Source: Pratylenchus scribneri (Eukaryota; Nematoda; Chromadorea; Rhabditida; Pratylenchidae). From it: a stretch of 64,000 bases of DNA. Below the pieces are notes generated by a model. It made no database searches and was not told the origin of the DNA. It saw only the letters and a list, made by a program, of their open reading frames with translations. Below are positions 55,138 through 64,000 of the stretch, piece by piece. Positions within the stretch are counted from its first letter, which is position 1; each line of letters starts with the position of its first letter. Made by a program: the position numbers and the translations under genes. The stretch is taken from positions 3,224,001 to 3,288,000 of the forward strand of contig JAQSEB010000004.1 in NCBI GenBank assembly GCA_030063045.1, given 5' to 3'.

Positions 55138-58100
55138 ATAAAATTAAAATTTTCCGGAAAGAAAACTTAGATTAAAACTTTCCGGAAAGAAAAATAAACT
55201 TTCCGGAAAGAACTTAGATTAAAACTTACCGGAAAGAAAAATAAACTTTCCGGAAAGAACTTAGATTAAAACTTTCCGGAACGAACTTAGATTAAAACTT
55301 TCCGGAACGAACTTAGATTAAAACTTTCCGGAACGAACTTAGATTAAAACTTTCCGGAACGAACTTAGATTAAAACTTTCCGGAAAGAAAAATAAACTTT
55401 CCGGAAAGAACTTAGATTAAAACTTTCCGGAACGAACTTAGATTAAAACTTACCGGAAAGAAAAATAAACTTTCCGGAAAGAACTTAGATTAAAACTTTC
55501 CGGAACGAACTTAGATTAAAACTTACCGGAAAGAAAAATAAACTTTCCGGAAAGAACTTAGATTAAAACTTTCCGGAACGAACTTAGATTAAAACTTACC
55601 GGAAAGAAAAATAAACTTTCCGGAAAGAACTTAGATTAAAACTTTCCGGAACGAACTTAGATTAAAACTTTCCGGAACGAACTTAGATTAAAACTTTCCG
55701 GAATGAACTTAGTTTAAAACTTTCCGGAACGAACTTAGATTAAAACTTTCCGGAACGAACTTAGATTAAAACTTTCCGGAATGAACTTAGTTTAAAACTT
55801 TCCGGAACGAACTTAGATTAAAACTTTCCGGAACGAACTTAGATTAAAACTTTCCTGAACGAACTTAGATTAAAACTTTCCGGAACGAACTTAGATTAAA
55901 ACTTTCCGGAAAGAACTTAGATTAAAACTTTCCGGAAAGAAAAATAAACTTTCCGGAAAGAACTTAGATTAAAACTTTCCGGAACGAACTTAGATTAAAA
56001 CTTTCCGGAAAGAACTTAGATTAAAACTTTCCGGAAAGAACTTAGATTAAAACTTTCCGGAAAGAACTTAGATTAAAACTTTCCGGAAAGAACTTAGATT
56101 AAAACTTTCCGGAACGAACTTAGATTAAAACTTTCCGGAAAGAACTTAGATTAAAACTTTCCGGAAAGAACTTAGATTAAAACTTTCCGGAAAGAACTTA
56201 GATTAAAACTTTCCGGAAAGAAAAATAAACTTTCCGGAAAGAACTTAGATTAAAACTTTCCGGAAAGAACTTAGATTAAAACTTTCCGGAACGAACTTAG
56301 ATTAAAACTTTCCGGAAAGAACTTAGATTAAAACTTTCCGGAACGAACTTAGATTAAAACTTTCCGGAAAGAACTTAGATTAAAACTTTCCGGAACGAAC
56401 TTAGATTAAAACTTTCCGGAAAGAACTTAGATTAAAACTTTCCGGAAAGAAAAATAAACTTTCCGGAAAGAACTTAGATTAAAACTTTCCGGAACGAACT
56501 TAGATTAAAACTTTCCGGAAAGAACTTAGATTAAAACTTTCCGGAAAGAACTTAGATTAAAACTTTCCGGAAAGAACTTAGATTAAAACTTTCCGGAAAG
56601 AACTTAGATTAAAACTTTCCGGAACGAACTTAGATTAAAACTTTCCGGAAAGAACTTAGATTAAAACTTTCCGGAAAGAACTTAGATTAAAACTTTCCGG
56701 AAAGAACTTAGATTAAAACTTTCCGGAAAGAAAAATAAACTTTCCGGAAAGAACTTAGATTAAAACTTTCCGGAACGAACTTAGATTAAAACTTTCCGGA
56801 AAGAACTTAGATTAAAACTTTCCGGAACGAACTTAGATTAAAACTTTCCGGAAAGAACTTAGATTAAAACTTTCCGGAAAGAACTTAGATTAAAATTTTC
56901 CGGAAAGAACTTAGATTAAAACTTTCCGGAAAGAACTTAGATTAAAACTTTCCGGAAAGAAAAATAAACTTTCCGGAAAGAACTTAGATTAAAACTTTCC
57001 GGAATGAACTTAGTTTAAAACTTTCCGGAACGAACTTAGATTAAAACTTTCCGGAACGAACTTAGATTAAAACTTTCCGGAAAGAACTTAGATTAAAATT
57101 TTCCGGAAAGAACTTAGATTAAAACTTTCCGGAACGAACTTAGATTAAAACTTTCCGGAACGAACTTAGATTAAAACTTTCCGGAAAGAAAAATAAACTT
57201 TCCGGAAAGAACTTAGATTAAAACTTTCCGGAATGAACTTAGTTTAAAACTTTCCGGAACGAACTTAGATTAAAACTTTCCGGAACGAACTTAGATTAAA
57301 ACTTTCCGGAAAGAAAAATAAACTTTCCGGAAAGAACTTAGATTAAAACTTTCCGGAACGAACTTAGATTAAAACTTTCCGGAACGAACTTAGATTAAAA
57401 CTTTCCGGAAAGAACTTAGATTAAAACTTTCCGGAAAGAACTTAGATTAAAACTTTCCGGAAAGAACTTAGATTAAAACTTTCCGGAAAGAAAAATAAAC
57501 TTTCCGGAAAGAACTTAGATTAAAACTTTCCGGAACGAACTTAGATTAAAACTTTCCGGAAAGAACTTAGATTAAAACTTTCCGGAAAGAAAAATAAACT
57601 TTCCGGAAAGAACTTAGATTAAAACTTTCCGGAACGAACTTAGATTAAAACTTTCCGGAAAGAACTTAGATTAAAACTTTCCGGAAAGAACTTAGATTAA
57701 AACTTTCCGGAAAGAACTTAGATTAAAACTTTCCGGAAAGAACTTAGATTAAAACTTTCCGGAACGAACTTAGATTAAAACTTTCCGGAAAGAACTTAGA
57801 TTAAAACTTTCCGGAAAGAACTTAGATTAAAACTTTCCGGAAAGAACTTAGATTAAAACTTTCCGGAAAGAAAAATAAACTTTCCGGAAAGAACTTAGAT
57901 TAAAACTTTCCGGAACGAACTTAGATTAAAACTTTCCGGAAAGAACTTAGATTAAAACTTTCCGGAACGAACTTAGATTAAAACTTTCCGGAAAGAACTT
58001 AGATTAAAACTTTCCGGAAAGAACTTAGATTAAAATTTTCCGGAAAGAACTTAGATTAAAACTTTCCGGAAAGAACTTAGATTAAAACTTTCCGGAAAGA

Positions 58101-58620
58101 AAAATAAACTTTCCGGAAAGAACTTAGATTAAAACTTTCCGGAATGAACTTAGTTTAAAACTTTCCGGAACGAACTTAGATTAAAACTTTCCGGAACGAA
58201 CTTAGATTAAAACTTTCCGGAACGAACTTAGATTAAAACTTTCCGGAAAGAACTTAGATTAAAACTTTCCGGAAAGAAAAATAAACTTTCCGGAAAGAAC
58301 TTAGATTAAAACTTTCCGGAACGAACTTAGATTAAAACTTTCCGGAATGAACTTAGTTTAAAACTTTCCGGAACGAACTTAGATTAAAACTTTCCGGAAC
58401 GAACTTAGATTAAAACTTTCCGGAATGAACTTAGTTTAAAACTTTCCGGAACGAACTTAGATTAAAACTTTCCGGAACGAACTTAGATTAAAACTTTCCT
58501 GAACGAACTTAGATTAAAACTTTCCGGAACGAACTTAGATTAAAACTTTCCGGAAAGAACTTAGATTAAAACTTTCCGGAAAGAAAAATAAACTTTCCGG
58601 AAAGAAAAATAAGAATAAGA
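55138..58620 (+). repeat. 3.5-kb satellite array (CTTTCCGGAA family), array 3
   Basis: The main unit is 26 bp ('aacttagattaaaactttcc' plus 'ggaacg' or 'ggaaag'), interspersed with a 21-bp unit 'gaaagaaaaataaactttcc'. The central CTTTCCGGAAAG is a perfect 12-bp palindrome. About 130 units are present. Internal block duplications are visible: 56361-57080 equals 57501-58220 without a difference (offset 1,140 bp), and a second block (about 55640-55960) recurs at offset 2,644 bp. Related to arrays 1 and 2 through the shared 'ttagattaaaactttccgga' segment. Confidence 0.97.
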
Positions 58621-58854
58621 ATAAACTTAACCGGAATTAAAAACAGAGTTAAAAATAAGAATAAACATAAAAATTAGAATCCATCTGCTGAAGCTAGAAC
58701 AGAATTAATTTCATTTCCTTCAATGATCCTTTTCCTCTTTAAATGCCTCGTTTCCATGGTAACTGACGCAAAATAGATTAAAAATTGCCGCAAATTTATT
58801 TCCAAATTCAGAATTGATAATCTATTATGATTCAATAACAACCGATTCAATAAA

Positions 58855-61800
58855 ATGAAGGTCAGCAAATAAATTGATGTGAAAATACCCCTTCCTTTTT
58901 ATGTTAGCTCCTTTTCCGTGAACAAAATCCACAACTTTATGGCCAAGGCCCGTTGATTTTTGAATGGCGACCTGGGGGAAACAATATTGCTGTGGCTGGC
59001 TCCAGTGGTGTTATTCGCGTCTTCAATCGATATAGTGAAATTACAGAGGAGTTCAACATTAATGAGTAAAAAATAATAATTTTAATAAATTTGAGAAATG
59101 AAAAATGTTTAATTGGAAAAAATATTTGATTAAATAGAATACATTTATTAATCAGAAATTACAAATAATTGAGACTTATTTATTTAGTAAATAGAATTTA
59201 AGGATAAGAAGCTTAATTTAGCAGAATTTTATGTTTAAAAATGTCCAGCAATATTTTAAATAGTTTTGGGAATGTAGCCAACTAGAGCCTTCCCATTAAA
59301 ATCGTAGGGAAGTGTGTGCATTGAGCTGGGATCCGCAAGGCGATTTGCTGGCCATCGCCAACAGCCGAACCCCAACCCTGGTCCTTTATGAATGTTCAAC
59401 TGGCCAAATTCACACCGTGGATATGTCCACTGGTGCAAAGGCGTTGCCCACTCTGCTCTGTTGGAATCCAAAAAAGGCAATCCTGTTGGTGGGCGACAAT
59501 CGCGGCAATTTTATTCTTTTCGACCATCGACTTTCGAGGTATTTTGGCCATAAAAATGAATGGATTGCTTCATTTTCGTTCAAAGGAAAGTGCCGGTGAT
59601 GGGCAAACATCAAAGGGCCATCAAAACTGGTGCCTGGAATCGAGATGGTTCAATTTTTGCACTCGGCTCGGAGGACACCCAAATAACAGTGAACAATGCG
59701 GAGGGCGAAACGTTGAACACATTTTCTTGCAATGGGGACATTTTGGATTTGCAATTCACCACATTCCGCAGTTTGGCGGTAGATCGAGAAGAAGACTATG
59801 TAAAAATAGGGGGAGGGTGGCGGAATTGATAGTAAACATTAAATAATATGAACAATGGTTATCACATTTTTATGGGAGGAAAATTTAGGAAAAAAATTTG
59901 GGGTAATCTAGCCCTTAAACCTAAAATTAATTAGTGCCTAAATTTAAATCCACATCATTCCAATTCAACTGAATATCTCGAACATAAATTGAGTACCTAG
60001 GCATTCTTTTGACAATAGCTCAGCGAGGCAATGGCCAATTTGAGAAAGCGATATGACAATTGAAAGCCCTAAATGTCCTTTTAAAAGTGGCTTAGTTAAA
60101 ATTTAAAACAATTTATAAAATAAACTGCTTTTCATCAAATTAGGATTTATTAAACAATGACCTTTCTAAAATTGAATGAATTCCTTTGCGAAACTTTTCA
60201 AAGGAACATTTAGTGCTCTGCCTTCTAACTAATAAGATTGGTAATTGCCTCGCTGAATTATGGCCAAAAATATGGCAAACATACCGATGGGCAATACTCA
60301 ATAATTCACTCACTCTTCCAATTTATTCAATGCAGATCAGCGCCATTGTAGCCCAAAAGAATTTGATGATTGTGCGATTGAGTGAGCCGGAACAGCCCAC
60401 AAATTTGCAATTCCAAGAGCGTTATGGGAATTTAGTGCGCACAGTTTGGTTTGGTAATGGCAATGTTTTGGTCGGGTTCGATCTGGGATTCGTCGTTTGT
60501 CTTTCGGTTTGCCAAAAAAATTCCATTAATCCATTTAATTATTAGGCTGAACGTTCGGCGGATTCCATTTCCCAGGAACTATTCTCCATTCAAGAATACA
60601 AAACAAATCTTGCCTCCATTGCCGTGAATGAGCCAATGCGTCGCCTATACTCAATTGGAGACAATTTGTGAAGCAGAAAATTTAATTATTTTTATCATCA
60701 TTTTTTCAGGTTGAAGGGTCGCGACATCTCCGATTTGTAAGTATTTTTCTAATGCAATGTAATATAAAAATGATTAATGGGAATTAGTAAATTTTCTAAA
60801 AATTATACTAATTGTAAAACTACTTAATAGATAATTAAATTTATTAGAAAAGATATAAGAATAATATTTAATTTGCCAATTAATTAATGAAATTGCCGAA
60901 AAAAGAATACTAAAAGCTAAAATAGTTATAATAGTTTAAGGTGTTTCCCTTTATTCCCGAATCATATGCCATTGGGTATAGCTGATCAAGACGCATTGAA
61001 TGGTATATAATTTGGTTATGGTTTAGTCAAAATTAATGGGTATTAAAAGGTTTCGATTTCATTTTAATGATTCAAAACTAAGTTAAAATTCATTAACCCG
61101 AGCCAAAACTTAATCAAATGATGCTTCTTTATGACATCTATCAAGTGAGTATAAAGTTTAAGGATCTAGGATAAACTTTGAACCGGATATAGAATACATT
61201 TTTGATTACAATTTTTTATAGCATTTTTCAATATCTTCAACAAATTAAATATTTCCCTATTAGGTATTAAATAAATTATTACTGAAATTTGGATGGAATT
61301 TATATTCAATCTTGAACCATGCCCAAACGGGGCTCTTTGTAGTGCACTGTAGACTGTACCGTAACCGATAATTAAAATTCATAGCCTAATTCTTTCTTTC
61401 TTCCCTTTATCTATTTTTTCATTTTTGCCCTCCCTTCAGCCATCCATCATTAGAGCTCATTAATTTGCCTCCCTTTTCCCAATATAAAGAAGTGAAATCA
61501 GCGATTTGGTGGACGTCGATTCGGATGACAGTGGCCTCGTCCAATTGGCCTGCTCCGAGGATGGCTCATTGGCTGCGGTTTCGGCCCGTTCCGGCGCACT
61601 TTGCATTTATTTAACTCGACTGCCAATGCTGGCATCGGCTTCGCCCAGTCAAATGGCCATTTTGGCATCGTTGACGGAAATTAGCATTTATCAGGATGGA
61701 AATATTGTTTGATTTGAAAATTCAATAAATCGATTCAATTTTGATGATTTTCCAGCAACCGGCACAAAGTTTGAACATCAAAGTGGAGCCATCGATAATT

Positions 61801-63523
61801 TCCATTGGGGTGAATAAATTTGAATTTATATTTTATTCGAGCATCAAAAATTTGCTGATTATCCTTATTGTTAAGAATAATTTTGAGGACAAATCTAAGT
61901 AAATTTTATAATTGTCTATTAAGCTCTAAATGTATTCATTTTTGGTTTATGGAAGATTTATATAGGCATCATATTTATGAATTAGCACAAATTTTAACTT
62001 TTTATAGGAAAAGCACATTGCCATTGTGTTGAACAACAAAGCATGGTTTTATGAAATCAAACGGAACACAACCGCTTTCCTCTATGAACATGACTACATG
62101 ACAGTAAGAATTGGGAATGGGGGGCAGAATAAATGTTTTTGCTTCTTTTAGACCATTCTGAAAATGAAATTGAGCCGGGAATTTGTAATGGCCCGATTGG
62201 ATACACGCGTCCATTTGCACAAGGCAAGCAGATTTTGTCGCTATTTAAGAACCAGGGTTATTCTTTTGGCCATAGATCAACAAGGAAGCAACCAATTTTG
62301 GAAGGAAATATACCATTGTAAAGCCCTAAATTTCCTCTAAAAAGTAGCTTTTCTAATTTTTTGAAAAGTTAAGATATTTTATGCAATATAAGCAGTTTTT
62401 AAAATGAGACAGCTTTTCTTTGAAAAAATCGGGTTCATTACATTCAAAAGCATGTAACTATTTTAGAGATGTGAATTTTATAATTAATTTAAAACCACTT
62501 TTTAAAGGACATTTTATACTTTCAAATGGAGTAGTGCCTTCCTTAATTGGTTGCTTCCTTGTTGAGCTTTGACCAAAATAATGGCCAAGATATCAAATTT
62601 TTACCCTAAATAATCAGAAATCTAATTTTTGAGTTCTTAAATTTTTTCCAGATAATTCGTTCCGATTCATCCGTCGATCCCTCATCTTCTTCCTCATCCT
62701 TTGCCCCTTCCGGCGATGTACTTTTCCCGGACTGTAATGAAAGTGCACCAAACGAAAAAGTTCTCGACTCGGAATTGGCCGACAAATTTTTCCTCTACTC
62801 AACAAAAGGCCGATTCCTCTACTATTATTCATTGAGCCATGGCAGATTTGTGTCGGATTTTCGGCATTCCGTTGAAATTCGTTCCATTTTTGCGGAACCC
62901 GATGGAATTCGATGCCTCTTTTTGGGTGTGTATTTCTCATACATTAATTATAAGTAAATCAATTAATCATTTAATTCAAATTTTCTCACCTGATTTTAAT
63001 TCATTTTTGAATATGACCACACTATTAATCATTTCCGTATGTCATGAAATTTATGCAATTTTTAGATGAATTGCACGATGTGTTCGTCTATTCCCCATCC
63101 GATGGCCAATTGTGCAAAATTCCACGGCAAGGCCCATTTCAGAGCAGCCATCATGTAAAATATTCTACCAATTATTATTAATAGCCATTGCCATGAGTTA
63201 TGGCCAAAAGACTTGGCTTTTAAAATATCCTTCTCTAATTTCAATTCCAAATAAATTTCCCACCCAATTTTAAGTATTTGGGCTGCCTTTGGGAGACATT
63301 CACTGTGGACAAGGATACTTTTTTGGTGCACGATCAACACAGTTTGTTCGTTTTCATGTTGGCCCGTGATCCAAACGGGGAAAGGGCCGTCAATTTCATC
63401 AGCCAATTGCAAGTGCCCCATGGCAATATGCCATTGCTCCTTTCCAAGGGAATTGTCTATTGTCATACACAAAATGGGCGAATGAATACGGTGTTGCTGA
63501 AATCACATAAAACAGAAACACAG
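58855..63523 (+). CDS. dyf-2: Intraflagellar transport protein IFT144 (WDR19 / DYF-2), 3' incomplete
   Basis: Fourteen exons with verified phases (58855-58860, 58908-59065, 59308-59538, 59586-59799, 60336-60506, 60546-60667, 60710-60736, 61490-61706, 61756-61809, 62008-62103, 62152-62223, 62652-62925, 63066-63154, 63275-63523) give 660 codons; the remainder, including the TPR-like helical half, lies beyond the window. Family landmarks are GPLIFEWRPGGNNIAVAG, VCALSWDPQGDLLAIANS, VPVMGKHQRAIKTGAWNRDG, EDTQITVNNAEGETL and KAWFYEIKR. IFT144 is an IFT-A core subunit needed for retrograde transport in cilia, which in nematodes occur only on sensory neurons. The first coding exon is only 6 nt. Intron 62224-62651 uses a GC donor and contains a MITE. 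Confidence 0.95.
60005..60275. mobile_element. Family-A palindromic MITE in IFT144 intron
   Basis: Left end 'cattcttttgacaatagctc'; right end 'attgcctcgctgaattatgg'. It lies inside intron 59800-60335. Confidence 0.8.
60950..61240. repeat. Family-B repeat in IFT144 intron
   Basis: The stretch has 'gaatggtatataatttggtt' and 'aaaactaagttaaaattcat', the reverse-orientation counterpart of the 29960 copy. It lies inside intron 60737-61489. Confidence 0.7.
62260..62585. mobile_element. Family-A palindromic MITE in IFT144 intron
   Basis: Left end 'ttattcttttggccatagat', right end 'ttgagctttgaccaaaataa': terminal inverted repeats of about 85 bp. It fills most of the GC-AG intron 62224-62651. Confidence 0.9.
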
Positions 63524-63794
63524 GTAAATCAATTTTGAATTTTTTGGATTTTTGTAACATTTTTTTAATTTGAATTGTGGATTTTATTTTGGAAATAATT
63601 TAAAAAGCTACTGGAATTTTGCCCACTAATTTATCAATCTTTCAAGATATAATAATCCCATTGTATTAAGCTCTCTATTGCTGATGATTGAATAAATTTT
63701 AATTCGACAGAAAATTATGGCAAAAAACGCAAATTGTCCGCACAATTTTAGACTTTTCCAACTTTATTTAAATAAATTAAAAACGAAGCAAACT

Positions 63795-64000
63795 AAAACA
63801 CAAATGTTTTTTAGCTAAATGAAACACAAATGTTTTTAAGCTAAATGAAACACAAATGTTTTTAAGCTAAATGAAACACAAATGTTTTTAGCTAAGTGAA
63901 ACACAAAATGTTTTTAAGCTAAGTGAAACACAAATGTTTTTAAGCTAAGTGAAACACAAATGTTTTTAAGCTAAGTGAAACACAAATGTTTTTAAGCTAA
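63795..64000 (+). repeat. 26-bp tandem repeat running off the window
   Basis: About eight copies of 'gaaacacaaatgtttttaag' plus 'ctaaat', with small length differences. It follows the last visible IFT144 exon, so it probably lies in an intron. The stretch 63524-63794 shows no gene. Confidence 0.95.

Noticed and set aside
9960..58620. CRISPR array interpretation of the short regular repeats
   Set aside because: Repeats are contiguous satellites without unique spacers, in a eukaryotic genome with spliced genes.
58674..58868. 64-codon minus frame beside the satellite
   Set aside because: Overlaps the first exon and promoter of IFT144 on the other strand and has no known domain.
62224..62280. 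Downstream GT donor (after 'accagg') for the IFT144 intron
   Set aside because: It would add about 13 residues absent from the family alignment, whereas the GC donor joins HLHK directly to IIRSD as expected.
1..64000. tRNA and rRNA genes
   Set aside because: No cloverleaf with box A/B or rRNA core was recognised by eye; a tRNAscan-SE run would be decisive.

Overview
The window is AT-rich eukaryotic DNA with very small exons, mostly 40-60 bp introns, GT-AG and occasional GC-AG splice sites, and protein families best matched to nematode orthologues. Taken together these features suggest a plant-parasitic tylenchid nematode of the cyst or root-knot type. This is inference from gene content: a Gbeta5 (GPB-2-like) subunit, a nematode-type Galpha, a PEPT-1-like peptide transporter, the IFT144 homologue DYF-2, and a spliced bacterial-type maltose/NodL-family acetyltransferase of the sort reported as horizontally acquired in these worms. 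Gene models were made by hand, joining exons by splice consensus and homology; most phases were checked base by base.

Layout. 1-2.4 kb: foldback and Helitron-like repeats. 2.4-6.1 kb: a short orphan gene, SIAH E3 ligase, a broken CIR/SIAH chimera, and V-ATPase subunit F (minus). 6.9-9.9 kb: a CEP104-like gene ending in zinc fingers. 9.96-10.47 kb: a 35-bp satellite. 10.8-13 kb: a small orphan gene and the acetyltransferase. 13.4-17.1 kb: Gbeta5 (minus). 17.35-19.7 kb: an AIP-like cochaperone. 21.1-23.65 kb: an adamalysin-like metalloprotease with a frameshift. 24.1-25.6 kb: a predicted secreted orphan (minus). 26.2-29.3 kb: Galpha (minus). 29.3-34.9 kb: gene-poor and repeat-rich. 34.9-35.8 kb: a mitochondrial C12orf65-like rescue factor whose GGQ reads GGS (minus). 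36.3-43.9 kb: peptide transporter (minus). 45.0-45.3 kb: the same 35-bp satellite, inverted. 45.6-52.0 kb: a complete-looking Ty3/gypsy element with 110-bp identical terminal repeats and an unusual long extension after integrase. 52.2-54.2 kb: a zinc-finger nuclear protein (minus). 55.1-58.6 kb: a 3.5-kb satellite array. 58.9 kb to the end: IFT144/DYF-2, incomplete at the 3' side, then a 26-bp tandem repeat.

Two signals cross the whole window. One is a palindromic ~300-bp MITE family present about 15 times, almost all in introns or spacers. The other is a satellite family built on the palindrome CTTTCCGGAAAG, in three arrays. The host genes are not a pathway; Gbeta5 and Galpha are functionally related G-protein subunits, and DYF-2 and CEP104 are both ciliary proteins.
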